Source of the DNA: an uncultured Lachnospiraceae bacterium
GTDB lineage: Bacteria > Bacillota > Clostridia > Lachnospirales > Lachnospiraceae
Reading direction: 5' to 3'
NCBI GenBank assembly: GCA_944375815.1
Contig: CALWBA010000148.1
Coordinates: 1 to 33,804, forward strand
Length of the DNA stretch: 33,804 bases
Shown in pieces: positions 7,028 through 15,285 of this stretch. Position 1 is the stretch's first letter; each line of letters starts with the position of its first letter. The translations under genes and the position numbers were made by a program. Below the pieces are notes generated by a model, which was given only the letters and a program-made list of their open reading frames with translations, was not told the DNA's origin and searched no databases.

Positions 7028-7846
7028 TTATAACTGGCGATACTGCTTTCGGTAATCTCCCGGTGCGCTTCCGTAAACTGCTTTAAAATTCTTCCAGAAA
7101 TGGCCGTAATGATGAAAACCTGACTGAAGCATCACATTCTCCACCGTCTCATCTGAAAACAGAAGAAGATCTTTTGCCCGTTCCAGGCGGTATCTCATCA
7201 CATACTGCACAGGCGTCAGCGCGGTAAGTTCTTTAAACAGTCTGGAAAAATAATAGATACTGTATCCCGTCTGCCCGGCAAGCTGACTTACCGTAATCTC
7301 TTCCTGATAATGATCCTGTATATACTTCAGGGCTTTTCTGATTTTAATCAGGTGGAATTCCATATTGGTAAAAGCTTCCTTTTGGGATTCATTACTCTCA
7401 AGAAGGCCTGAAAGCAGCCGCATCACATCCGCCTTCCATAAAAGAATGCGGGACGGGGAGGCATCAGGTTCCAGCTGCAGGGAGAGAAAGAACAGCTCGT
7501 CTGCCGGGACTTTTGACAGATTCCGGTAAACATAGGAAAACTCAGAGGGATTGGACAGTCTGCCGCCTCTTTCATTCATTTCAAATTCTATATAAATGGA
7601 ATGGTATACGCCGATTCCTTCCACCGCCATCCCCGGGACACGGAAGAAAACCGTGCCCGGCTCCGTGGGCACGGGAATATCGTCCGTAACAATATATCCG
7701 CTGCGGGAAGAAACGATATATTCCAGTTCATAATGCTTTACCATGCGCTTTCCATAACTTTCATCATTGGAAAAGTGAGGGCATTCCTTTGTGTCATACC
7801 ATCCGATATAAACGGGAGAAATTGTCTGTACTTCTTCTTTTCTCAT
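7028..7846 (-). CDS. AraC-family regulator divergent from GH120 xylosidase
   Basis: A 272-residue regulator with a cupin-like N-terminal sensing domain (about 1-150) and two C-terminal helix-turn-helix motifs. The first is ITVSQLAGQTGYSIYYFSRLFKELT and the second is VENVMLQSGFHHYGHFWKNFKAVYG. The final PGDYRKQY is typical of the family. It is transcribed away from the beta-xylosidase gene across a 205-bp gap, the usual arrangement for a local activator that senses a sugar and turns on the neighbouring glycosidase. Ligand unknown; a xylo-oligosaccharide or xylose is a reasonable inference from the neighbour. ATG 7846 is clear. Confidence 0.85.
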   Translation of the reverse strand: MRKEEVQTISPVYIGWYDTKECPHFSNDESYGKRMVKHYELEYIVSSRSGYIVTDDIPVPTEPGTVFFRVPGMAVEGIGVYHSIYIEFEMNERGGRLSNPSEFSYVYRNLSKVPADELFFLSLQLEPDASPSRILLWKADVMRLLSGLLESNESQKEAFTNMEFHLIKIRKALKYIQDHYQEEITVSQLAGQTGYSIYYFSRLFKELTALTPVQYVMRYRLERAKDLLLFSDETVENVMLQSGFHHYGHFWKNFKAVYGSAPGDYRKQYRQL

Positions 7847-7906
7847 TTTGTTTCACATTTTTTCTTTTTATTCTGCCGGCGTCCGTTTTACTGTTTCATT
7901 GTCCTG

Positions 7907-7912
7907 AGTATA
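7907..7912 (-). promoter_or_regulatory. extended -10 box for the AraC gene
   Basis: TGATATACT on the minus strand gives a TGN-extended TATACT -10 without a good -35 box, about 60 bases before the AraC start. No equally good promoter is seen for the xylosidase on the plus strand, which fits activator dependence. Confidence 0.35.
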
Positions 7913-8051
7913 TCATAAGACAGCAAGATAGTGTATAGAAACCACAAAATAAAGAATGGATACAGTATTGTCTCTATGGTAATCTTTATTTAAATTTCCA
8001 GGAGAATTAAGCTTTTACATTGGAAACTGAAGAGCATGGGAGGAACGCAGT

Positions 8052-9899
8052 ATGATTTATTATGTATCGCAAAAAAGCAAATCTTGCGGCAGCGGAACCA
8101 GAGAATGTCCGTTTCGTACAATCAGCGAGGCTGCGCAGATAGCCGCACCGGGAGATACCGTTATGATTGATGACGGCATTTATCGGGAATGGGTCGCACC
8201 CAAAAACGGAGGATTGGGAAATCACGAGAGAATCACCTATATGAATATGCCCGGCACACACCCTGTAGTCAGCGGTGCGGAAGTGGTTGACGGCTGGATC
8301 CCTATGGAAAACAACATATGGAAGATTTCGATAAGCAATGCTTTTTTTGGGAATTATAATCCGTACGCAGACGAGATTTACGGAGACTGGTATGATGGTC
8401 TCGGACAGATTCACCATACCGGCGAAGTGTTTGCAGACGGCAAAGCTCTGTATGAGGCAGCTTCTCTGGAAGCGCTGTTTCATCCTGCTTCTGACAGCAA
8501 AAAGGCGCTTCGCTGGTTTGCGTGTGTCAACGACAGGGAAACAGAAATTTATGCGGACTTCGGTGGAAAAAATCCCTCTGAAATCTGCACAGAGATCAGT
8601 GTGCGCCCGTTTTGTTTCTTTCCCGGAAGAACCGGCCTGAATTACATTACAGTAAGCGGCCTTACCTTCTGCCAGGCGGCGACGCAGTGGGCCCCGCCTA
8701 CGGCATTTCAGCCCGCCGCTGTCGGACCGAACTGGAGCAAAGGGTGGATTATCGAAAACTGTTGTGTACACCATTCCAAGTGCAGCGGCATCAGCCTCGG
8801 CAAAAAGGCAGATGTAAAAGATAACAGCTGGTCAAAAGACCCGTCCAAAGGCGGTGCTCAGACCTATACGGAAATGATCTTTTCCACACTGAGTGACGGT
8901 TGGAACAGAGAAAAAGTAGGCGGTCACATTGTACGCAATAATGAAATTTATGAATGCGGCCAGACCGGCATTGTAGGCTGCATGGGCGCTGTGTACTCGG
9001 ATATCACGGGAAATCATATCCATCACATCAACCGCAGAGGCGAAATTGGCGGCGCGGAAATGGCAGGAATCAAACTTCATGCCGCAATCGATGTTGTCAT
9101 AGAACAAAACTGTATTCATGACTGTCCCAGCGGCGTATGGCTGGACTGGGAAGCTCAGGGAGCGGCTGTGCGCAGAAACTCTTTCTTTAAGAACGTACAG
9201 GACCTGTTTATTGAAGTCTGTCACGGTCCGTGTACCGTCGAGAATAATCTGTTTCTGTCTGAGAAAAACTTCTTTAATGCATCTCAGGGAACAGCATGTG
9301 TGCACAATATTTTTGCCGGAGAGATGGCACCGATCCGGGATGTAAACCGCTTTACACTTTATCACCTGCCGCACTCCACGATGGTAGGCGGAGTCATGTT
9401 TATCTATGGAGGAGATGATCAGTTCTACAATAACATTTTTGTGGGAAAAAATGACGGAAATCCTTCTCTGGGAACAAACGCTTACAAAAAGTACACAGGA
9501 ACTGCAGAAAAAAAAGGTATGGAAAATGATACCCCTATGGCTGATATCGAAAAAACATTTCCTGTAAAAATGAAACATAATGTTTACTTTAATCAGGCCA
9601 AAAACTGGGAACACGAAATGGATCCCCGCATCATATCGGATTTTGAGGCAGAGCTTTCCGTTCAGTATAAAGACGGACACTATGTCATGTATACAAATCT
9701 CTATGAGAAAAAAGAATGCATGAACGCTGAGCTCATCTCAACGGAAATACTCGGAAAAGCCTTTGAATCAGATCAGTATTTTGAAAACAGAGACGGATCT
9801 TCCCTTGTCGTAGACCGTGATTTTACGGGAGCTGCACGGGAAGAACAGACAACAGCCGGACCGTTTCAGAACGGCTGCTCCAGAATTGTATTGATATAG
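8052..9899 (+). CDS. GH120-type beta-xylosidase (parallel beta-helix)
   Basis: A 615-residue intracellular enzyme (no signal peptide) that resembles throughout the GH120 beta-xylosidase XylC of Thermoanaerobacterium as I remember it. N-terminal YYVSQKSKSCGSGT and APGDTVMIDDGIYREWVAPKNGG are followed by beta-helix turns: GPNWSKGWIIENC, HIVRNNEIYECGQTGIVG, HHINRRGEIGGAEMAGIKLHAAIDVVI, YGGDDQFYNNIFVGK. The GH120 nucleophile Asp in WLDWEAQG (Asp365) and acid/base Glu in FIEVCHGP (Glu388) are present and 23 residues apart, as in the characterised enzyme (382/405). It would release xylose from short xylo-oligosaccharides in the cytoplasm. GGAGG lies 8 nt before ATG 8052. The divergent AraC gene is the likely regulator. 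No xylan transporter or other xylose gene is adjacent. Confidence 0.85.
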   Translation: MIYYVSQKSKSCGSGTRECPFRTISEAAQIAAPGDTVMIDDGIYREWVAPKNGGLGNHERITYMNMPGTHPVVSGAEVVDGWIPMENNIWKISISNAFFGNYNPYADEIYGDWYDGLGQIHHTGEVFADGKALYEAASLEALFHPASDSKKALRWFACVNDRETEIYADFGGKNPSEICTEISVRPFCFFPGRTGLNYITVSGLTFCQAATQWAPPTAFQPAAVGPNWSKGWIIENCCVHHSKCSGISLGKKADVKDNSWSKDPSKGGAQTYTEMIFSTLSDGWNREKVGGHIVRNNEIYECGQTGIVGCMGAVYSDITGNHIHHINRRGEIGGAEMAGIKLHAAIDVVIEQNCIHDCPSGVWLDWEAQGAAVRRNSFFKNVQDLFIEVCHGPCTVENNLFLSEKNFFNASQGTACVHNIFAGEMAPIRDVNRFTLYHLPHSTMVGGVMFIYGGDDQFYNNIFVGKNDGNPSLGTNAYKKYTGTAEKKGMENDTPMADIEKTFPVKMKHNVYFNQAKNWEHEMDPRIISDFEAELSVQYKDGHYVMYTNLYEKKECMNAELISTEILGKAFESDQYFENRDGSSLVVDRDFTGAAREEQTTAGPFQNGCSRIVLI

Positions 9900-9927
9900 G
9901 CTCTCCAAATGTAAGGGTTAAAACAAT

Positions 9928-9953
9928 CGCCACCGGTCCCAAAGCCGGTGGCG
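9928..9953. terminator. stem-loop between convergent GH120 and MATE genes
   Basis: CGCCACCGG and CCGGTGGCG form a perfect 9-bp stem with an 8-nt loop. A short T-rich stretch (GATTGTTTT) follows on the minus strand only, so it serves the MATE gene better. On the plus strand it would stop xylosidase transcription only weakly. Confidence 0.5.
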
Positions 9954-10005
9954 GCATCCTGAAAAGATATGATTCATTTTATTCTTATCTCAGCGTCTAT
10001 TGCTT

Positions 10006-11370
10006 TTAGATGGAGTCTCCCTGAAGATTCAGCTGCTTAAACTCTTTTCGCATAAAGAGTACTGATACAACAAAGGCTATAAAATCAGCAATTGGACCTG
10101 CCAGTAATACGCCAAAAATTCCGAAATACAGAGGAAGCAGCAAAATGAGCGGTATCAGGAAAAATACCTGCCGTGTTAGGGATAACAATAATCCCTTTAA
10201 GGCTTTTCCAATCGCAGTGAAAAAGTTGGATGATAAAAGCTGGACGCCGTTAACCAAAACCATAAATAAAAACGTCCTCATGAACAGTACACTGAATTCC
10301 TCATAGAGTTTATCGCCTTTACCAAATATAGATATAATTTGCTCAGGGAATATCTGGAACAGGCAAAAGCCGATAGCAGAAACTACAAAATTCCATTTAA
10401 GAGCTAACAGATAGGCTTGTTTCAGCCGTTTGTATTTCTTTGCTCCGAAATTATATCCGATGATTGGCTGGACGCCCTGAGAAATTCCTACAATAATAGA
10501 CAGCAAAATGGCATTTGTCTTCATTACAATGCCGCATGCAGCTAGCGGAATGTCTTTCCCATAAATGGAAAGTGCGCCATAGTAAGTAAGAGAATTGTTC
10601 AAAACAATTTGAACAAATGTAATTGCAATCTGGTTTACGCAGCTGCTTGTTCCCATATACAGTGTTTTTATATTATCCCTGATATTCAGATGAAAGCAGG
10701 ACTTCGTCAAACGAATTGTTTGAAAATGCCATAGGTAACGAATTGCCAGCAGAAATGAAAGAATTTGTCCAATAACAGTTGCCAATGCTGCACCAAAGAC
10801 TCCCCACTGAAAGATAAATATAAAAATGGGATCCAAAATGGTGTTCGCAATAGCTCCTATGACCATACAGACCATCGAGTATTTGGGACTTCCGTCTGCG
10901 CGGATCAGGTTGCTGATACCATTAGTCATGATTAAAAGCGGCATTCCAAGTAAGGTAATTCCCGAATACTGCTTGGCATAAGGCAGTACTTCATCAGTAG
11001 CGCCGAAAATTTTCAATAGCAGAGGCAGCAGGCTCTCGCCAATAATCAAGTAGATGATTCCCGCAAATAGCATGAGAAGAACTCCATTTCCCACAATGAC
11101 AGCTGCTTTGTGATAATCTTTGCTTCCCAAGCAAATGGAAAAACGGGAAGCACTGCCAATACCAATCAGAAGTGCAATTGCCAGACATATTGTAGACAAT
11201 GGATAAGAGACATTTGTTGCTGCATTTCCCAGATATCCGACTCCCTGCCCGATAAAAATCTGATCCACTATGTTATAGAGTGAGCTTACCAGTGTTGCAG
11301 TAATACTCGGAAGTGCAAATTCTTTTAGTAATTTTGATATTTTCTCATATCCAAGTGGATTTTCATTCAT
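10006..11370 (-). CDS. MATE-family multidrug efflux transporter
   Basis: A 454-residue MATE protein (DinF/NorM type) with twelve hydrophobic segments in two similar halves. The first half contains LLKEFALPSITATLVSSLYNIVDQIFIGQGVGYLGNAATNVSYPL. The second opens near GTSSCVNQIAITFVQIVLNNSL and contains GISQGVQPIIGYNFGAKKYKRLKQAY. The start ATG at 11370 has GGAGG 9 nt upstream; an ATG at 11379 and a TTG at 11394 are too close to or before that site. The start overlaps the end of the upstream marR gene by 8 bases, indicating translational coupling. It probably exports drugs or metabolites by Na+ or H+ antiport; the substrate cannot be read from sequence. The DNA looks more AT-rich than flanking genes. 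Confidence 0.9.
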   Translation of the reverse strand: MNENPLGYEKISKLLKEFALPSITATLVSSLYNIVDQIFIGQGVGYLGNAATNVSYPLSTICLAIALLIGIGSASRFSICLGSKDYHKAAVIVGNGVLLMLFAGIIYLIIGESLLPLLLKIFGATDEVLPYAKQYSGITLLGMPLLIMTNGISNLIRADGSPKYSMVCMVIGAIANTILDPIFIFIFQWGVFGAALATVIGQILSFLLAIRYLWHFQTIRLTKSCFHLNIRDNIKTLYMGTSSCVNQIAITFVQIVLNNSLTYYGALSIYGKDIPLAACGIVMKTNAILLSIIVGISQGVQPIIGYNFGAKKYKRLKQAYLLALKWNFVVSAIGFCLFQIFPEQIISIFGKGDKLYEEFSVLFMRTFLFMVLVNGVQLLSSNFFTAIGKALKGLLLSLTRQVFFLIPLILLLPLYFGIFGVLLAGPIADFIAFVVSVLFMRKEFKQLNLQGDSI

Positions 11371-11812
11371 CAAACTCATCCTCCATACGTTCAATATTTA
11401 ATTCATTCGTAATTTGCTTCCCCACTTGTAACAATAGTCTTTCAAAAATAGACTGTTCTTCCCCAGACAGTTCTGCCGTTAGTATTGCCTCTGTCTCATT
11501 GCAGGCTGCATAAATCCGGTCAGCAATATCCAAAGCTTTTTGAGTCGGATACAGACGCCATGTACGCTTATCATTCTCGCAAGGTACTCTTGTTAAGAAG
11601 CCCTTCTTCTCCAATGCAGCAATCATTCGTACGATATTGCTGGGATGAACATAAAAACTGTTCAAAAAGGAATCCTGCAGGATTCCCGGCTGATTGCATA
11701 CTTTGAGCAGATACATGTGCTGACTGCTGTTAATTCCGAGTGGAGCAAGCTGATTGTCCAGATAAATTTTGGTAAACCGGTCTGCTACAGATAACCATTT
11801 CAATAATTTCAC
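11363..11812 (-). CDS. MarR-family repressor of the MATE operon
   Basis: A 149-residue winged-helix regulator. Seen: LADRFTK-like N-terminal dimer helix, LGINSSQHMYLLKVCNQPGI, the recognition region YVHPSNIVRMIAALEKKGFLTRV, and the wing CENDKRTWRLYPTQKALDIADRI. A GTG start at 11812 is preferred because GGAGG sits exactly 8 nt upstream; a longer reading from a GTG at 11857 would begin inside the operator. It overlaps the MATE start by 8 bases, so both are one operon. An 18-bp palindrome over the promoter is the likely autoregulatory site, relieved by a drug-like ligand (inference). Confidence 0.85.
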   Translation of the reverse strand: MKLLKWLSVADRFTKIYLDNQLAPLGINSSQHMYLLKVCNQPGILQDSFLNSFYVHPSNIVRMIAALEKKGFLTRVPCENDKRTWRLYPTQKALDIADRIYAACNETEAILTAELSGEEQSIFERLLLQVGKQITNELNIERMEDEFDE

Positions 11813-11832
11813 AAATATCGCCTCCTGCATAT

Positions 11833-11861
11833 AGTATATACTTAATTGCGTGCGCACGCAA
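11833..11861 (-). promoter_or_regulatory. marR-MATE promoter
   Basis: Minus-strand TTGCGT (11856-11861), 17-bp spacer, TATACT (11833-11838). The transcript would start a few bases before the GGAGG that sets the GTG start at 11812, which supports that start. Confidence 0.6.
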
Positions 11862-11862
11862 T
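11845..11862. promoter_or_regulatory. MarR operator palindrome
   Basis: ATTGCGTGCGCACGCAAT is a perfect 18-bp inverted repeat covering the -35 box and most of the spacer. GC-rich symmetry inside AT-rich DNA stands out. Size and position fit a MarR dimer site. Confidence 0.7.
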
Positions 11863-11939
11863 ATTAAATGTATTCCAAAATACATACTGACATGTCTGTA
11901 TCCATCTGCCGCTGATTTTCCCCGGACAGGAGACCTTTT

Positions 11940-12569
11940 TCACTCCCAGTCTTTCAGCATTTTTACAATAAAAGGTTTTATGATCCCGCAGATTGACAGA
12001 CTTTCAGACTGCACATGGGCCTTTTCCATTGCTTCTTTCTGCTTGTCCGTGTGTGTGGTATACGGATAAACACCGAACAGAAACGGGAAAAAGGCGTATT
12101 GAAACTCCCGGATATCTCCTGCTGTCATTGTCGGAAAGAACTTTTTCAGGCAGAAGTTCACCGTATCCAGCGATTTCGCATACGTCTTTTTAAATGATAT
12201 CAGATTATCCATACGGCTGTTTACTTCCATATCGTACAGATTCATGCTCATCAGTTTCAGCATAGATGCCCGTTTCTCCAGAGTGTGTGCAAGACTGTCC
12301 GCAAATTTGTCCACAGTCATGGTCTCATTTATACAGGCAGTTTCCTCCAGGTCTGCAATCCATGCCTCATATTCCCGTTCCAGCAGTGCCAGAAAAATTT
12401 CCTCCTTTGTCTGGAAGTAATTATAAATGGATGTACGGGTAAAAGAGGTTTTTGCACCGATGTCCCGAATGGTAATCTCCCTGAATCCCATTGTTTGATA
12501 CAGGGACGCACAGGCGTTAATAATTTCTTCTTTTCTTGCGTTCGTTAATTCTTCTGAGCCTTTTGGCAT
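11940..12569 (-). CDS. TetR-family regulator
   Basis: A 209-residue regulator. The N-terminal helix-turn-helix is clear (FREITIRDIGAKTSFTRTSIYNYFQTKEEIFLALLEREYEAW, about residues 29-70). The C-terminal ligand domain is helical and rich in Met/Phe, of the type often annotated TetR/AcrR. Its start overlaps the end of the upstream AraC gene by 25 bases, with GGAAGG 7 nt before ATG 12569, so the two are co-transcribed. The target is not evident. The divergent URO-D gene, the MarR-MATE operon downstream, or a distant gene are all possible. Confidence 0.85.
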   Translation of the reverse strand: MPKGSEELTNARKEEIINACASLYQTMGFREITIRDIGAKTSFTRTSIYNYFQTKEEIFLALLEREYEAWIADLEETACINETMTVDKFADSLAHTLEKRASMLKLMSMNLYDMEVNSRMDNLISFKKTYAKSLDTVNFCLKKFFPTMTAGDIREFQYAFFPFLFGVYPYTTHTDKQKEAMEKAHVQSESLSICGIIKPFIVKMLKDWE

Positions 12570-13459
12570 GACTGTTCCTTCCTTTCCGCGTCAGATTCCC
12601 GAATTCTTTCCTGGTACTCTCTGGGCGTAAGTCCTGTATACTTCTTAAAACTAACTGCAAAATAATTCGGCGTACTGAATCCCAGATTCAGAGCTGTATC
12701 CGTAACGGAACAGTTCTCCTCCAGCAGCCGCTTCGACTTCTCGATCTTGACACGATTAATATATTCTCTGGGTGTTACGCCGATTTCCTCCTTAAATTTA
12801 ACCTTAAATCTCGAAAGAGACAGTCCGCAGCTGTCAGCCGCCTCTTCAAGGAGAATGGGATTTCCAAGATTGGCATGTATAAATGCTATGGCATCCTCGA
12901 TACAATCTGTCCGGCGCGGAATCATCTTCTGAGACAGCTGGACAATGCGGAACAGGCAGTATACCAGCTTTTGTTCAGCCATATACCGATCCATCTCCGA
13001 TTTTTCTGCCAGACCGAAAAATGCCTCTGTCAGCATGCTGCGCAGGGCCGCATCCCCGCTGAAAAACCGCGGAAGTGCGAGAAGACTTTCCCGCAGATAC
13101 GCGGCATGACTTTCATCCAATCCAAAGAAAGGGATTCCCTTCTCCATCCTGATCTGCATCCAGATCAGGTCACATACATTCTCCGGATAGCTTCCCGAAC
13201 TATGCGGTTCACCCGTATACGATACAAAAATATCCGATCCGGTTAAATTATAGACCTCTCCTCCTGCCTCGTATACCTGAATACCTTTCACAACAAACAC
13301 AATCTCCATGCATCCGTTGTGTGTATGAACATGCAGGGGCTGTCCCGCCCTGTTATTGGAGCAGATTCCAAAGGTCTGCAGCGCCGGAATTCCGCTTTCC
13401 CGGCAAGTCAATATTTTCCGATGTTCCTCCCAGCAGAAAAGATCCACTAAATTTTCCAT
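12545..13459 (-). CDS. AraC-family regulator with cupin sensor
   Basis: A 304-residue regulator. Residues 30-120 form a cupin-like sensor (LHVHTHNGCMEIVFVVKGIQVYEAGGEVYNLTGSDIFV, with possible metal-binding His and Glu). Residues 195-290 hold two helix-turn-helix motifs (LEEAADSCGLSLSRFKVKFKEEIG and VTDTALNLGFSTPNYFAVSFKKYTG, then TPREY). It is divergent from the URO-D-like gene, with promoters in a shared 104-bp gap, and runs into the TetR gene. The likely job is activation of the URO-D-like gene in response to a small ligand (inference). Confidence 0.87.
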   Translation of the reverse strand: MENLVDLFCWEEHRKILTCRESGIPALQTFGICSNNRAGQPLHVHTHNGCMEIVFVVKGIQVYEAGGEVYNLTGSDIFVSYTGEPHSSGSYPENVCDLIWMQIRMEKGIPFFGLDESHAAYLRESLLALPRFFSGDAALRSMLTEAFFGLAEKSEMDRYMAEQKLVYCLFRIVQLSQKMIPRRTDCIEDAIAFIHANLGNPILLEEAADSCGLSLSRFKVKFKEEIGVTPREYINRVKIEKSKRLLEENCSVTDTALNLGFSTPNYFAVSFKKYTGLTPREYQERIRESDAERKEQSCQKAQKN

Positions 13460-13517
13460 ATATTCACCTTTCTTTTCGTACTGCGTATAGTTTTAAATGC
13501 ATAATGAATTTAATGCT

Positions 13518-13546
13518 ATTATACTAGAGATAGATTGAAAATACAA
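13518..13546 (-). promoter_or_regulatory. promoter of the AraC-TetR pair
   Basis: Minus-strand TTGTAT (13541-13546), 17-bp spacer, perfect TATAAT (13518-13523). A plus-strand TATACT (13520-13525) for the divergent gene overlaps it and lacks a -35 box, so the two promoters would compete. Confidence 0.6.
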
Positions 13547-13563
13547 TTTGGAGGATTCTATTT

Positions 13564-14577
13564 ATGACGTCAAAAGAACTGGTGCTCAGCACCCTGGAAT
13601 TCCGCAATACAAACGGCCGCATTCCCCGTCAGCTGTGGACTCTGCCGTGGGCTTACAATAACTGTCCGGATATGATGGAAAAACTCTCCAAAGACTTTGT
13701 CTGGGATTTTGACGGCCCGTCAGCGAAATACGAAAAGCTTCCCATTACAAAAGGAGATCCCTATGAAGTAGGTGAATATGTCGATGAATGGGGCTGTGTT
13801 TTCACCAATATCCATAAAGGCATCATCGGCGAAGTAAAACACCCGCTGATTATGGATGATGACTGGAACGATGCCTGTAATGTGCACATCCCGGAAGAAC
13901 TGCTTTCTTTCGATGTGGAACAGGTCAATGCTTCCTGCGCAGAGAAGAAAGATAAGTTTCTGATTGCAGGATGCTGTCCCCGTCCTTTTGAACAGCTTCA
14001 GTTTATCCGCGTTACGGTAAATCTGTATATGGACCTGATGGATCCTTCCAGCGGAATGATGAATTTCATCGAAAAAATGCATGACTATTATTGCCGTCTT
14101 CTGACCAAGTGGGCGGAAACTGACGTAGACGCATTAAACATTATGGATGACTGGGGTTCTCAGAACGATCTGCTGATCAGCCCACATATTTGGGAAGAAA
14201 TTTTTATGCCTATGTACAAAGACTATATTGACATTGCTCATTCCCACGGAAAGAAAATGTTCATGCACTCTGACGGCAATACCATTCGTATTATCCCGAA
14301 GCTCATTGACCTGGGTCTTGACGCTCTGAATACCCAGATCTTCTGCATAGGCGTGGATCATCTGGCTCAGTTCAAAGGAAACATCACCTTCTGGGGAGAA
14401 ATCGACCGCCAGAATCTCCTTCCCAGAGGTTCTCTGACCGATATTGACAATGCGGTACAGAATGTGTACGACACCCTGTGGAAGGACGGCGGATGTATCG
14501 CTCAGTGTGAATTCGGTGCCGGAGCCAATCCGGACAATGTATACCGCGTATTTGAAAAATGGAGCAGCCTGCGCTAA
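13564..14577 (+). CDS. Uroporphyrinogen-decarboxylase-like (URO-D superfamily) protein
   Basis: A 337-residue TIM-barrel protein of the URO-D superfamily, but not a classical HemE. Seen: TSKELVLSTLEFRNTNGRIPRQLW at the N-terminus, DVDALNIMDDWGSQNDLLISPHIWEEIFMPMYKDYIDIAHSHGKKMFMHSDGNT in the middle, and CEFGAGANPDNVYRVFEKW at the end. The HSDGN block replaces the zinc-binding H-x-C of corrinoid methyltransferases, although cysteines near the C-terminus (GGCIAQCEFG) remain. No tetrapyrrole, corrinoid or methyltransferase gene is adjacent, so the reaction is unknown. GGAGG lies 9 nt before the ATG. It is probably controlled by the divergent AraC protein. Confidence 0.8.
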   Translation: MTSKELVLSTLEFRNTNGRIPRQLWTLPWAYNNCPDMMEKLSKDFVWDFDGPSAKYEKLPITKGDPYEVGEYVDEWGCVFTNIHKGIIGEVKHPLIMDDDWNDACNVHIPEELLSFDVEQVNASCAEKKDKFLIAGCCPRPFEQLQFIRVTVNLYMDLMDPSSGMMNFIEKMHDYYCRLLTKWAETDVDALNIMDDWGSQNDLLISPHIWEEIFMPMYKDYIDIAHSHGKKMFMHSDGNTIRIIPKLIDLGLDALNTQIFCIGVDHLAQFKGNITFWGEIDRQNLLPRGSLTDIDNAVQNVYDTLWKDGGCIAQCEFGAGANPDNVYRVFEKWSSLR

Positions 14578-14586
14578 GCAGGCTGC
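14564..14586 (+). terminator. stem-loop at the end of the URO-D-like gene
   Basis: GCAGCCTGC and GCAGGCTGC form a 9-bp stem with a 5-nt loop that spans the stop codon. A smaller hairpin (GAGTA/TACTC, 14598-14611) followed by seven T comes 12 bases later and may complete termination between these convergent genes. Confidence 0.5.
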
Positions 14587-14610
14587 CCCTGAAGAATGAG
14601 TAATCATACT

Positions 14611-15273
14611 CTACATTTTTTTCAGACTGAGCACAAATTTCCACCAGCTCTGCCATGCAAATAAGATGACGAGCACAGCTGCGGCAATAATTGCCACAAG
14701 TACGATCAGTTCTTTCGTAGTGGGCTTGCGCAGCTTGAAATTGACAATGAACAGCGTGCCCACAACTCCTACCACAAGATGGAGCATGACCTGAAAAGCC
14801 GTATGGCTGTGCAGCAGCGGAGAAACAATGAAAAGCAGCGGGAGGGCGATCGCCATTGAGGTAATGGGAAGTCCCTGATAATATTGTCTTGCCTCATCTG
14901 TCTCATTCTGGCGTTTTGCCTCCATCACGTTAAAATAACCCAGACGGATCAGTCCTGCCAGTCCATAGAAGATCAGAAGGATCATACTGCACAGATGATG
15001 CATCCCCAGTTTATAGCAGATAATAATTGGAAACACTCCGAAGCAGACAATGTCACACAGCGAATCTATCTGAATTCCGAAACTTTTTTCGTCCTCTGTT
15101 CTGTTCTTTTTTGTTCTGGCAATTTTTCCGTCAAACATATCACACAAGCCGGAAAACGCCAGGAAGAAAACAGCCCATCTCAGATGTCCTGTGGACGCAC
15201 AGAAAATACCGGAAATTGCAGAGGCAAAGCTTATATAGGTCAGTATTACCGTATAGTCATAAAATCCAATCAT
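14611..15273 (-). CDS. CDP-alcohol phosphatidyltransferase (PssA-like)
   Basis: A 220-residue integral membrane enzyme that joins a CDP-activated diacylglycerol to an alcohol such as serine. The signature is present as CDMFDGKIAR then, after a 12-residue insert, GIQIDSLCDIVCFGVFPI, supplying the metal-binding aspartates. About six hydrophobic segments follow. The DSLCDxVCFGVFP stretch resembles phosphatidylserine synthase. The spacing between the AR and G of the motif is longer than the usual eight, so the alcohol acceptor is uncertain. It lies 12 bp after the flippase-like gene with GGAGG 8 nt before its ATG and ends the lipid operon. Confidence 0.8.
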   Translation of the reverse strand: MIGFYDYTVILTYISFASAISGIFCASTGHLRWAVFFLAFSGLCDMFDGKIARTKKNRTEDEKSFGIQIDSLCDIVCFGVFPIIICYKLGMHHLCSMILLIFYGLAGLIRLGYFNVMEAKRQNETDEARQYYQGLPITSMAIALPLLFIVSPLLHSHTAFQVMLHLVVGVVGTLFIVNFKLRKPTTKELIVLVAIIAAAVLVILFAWQSWWKFVLSLKKM

Positions 15274-15285
15274 TCTTATTCCTCC

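Noticed and set aside
8007..8774. 255-codon minus-strand frame over the xylosidase start
   Set aside because: Antisense shadow with no recognisable domain; conflicts with the GH120 N-terminus.
8832..9680. 282-codon open frame on the minus strand inside the xylosidase gene
   Set aside because: Antisense shadow of a well-conserved GH120 sequence; no start signals.
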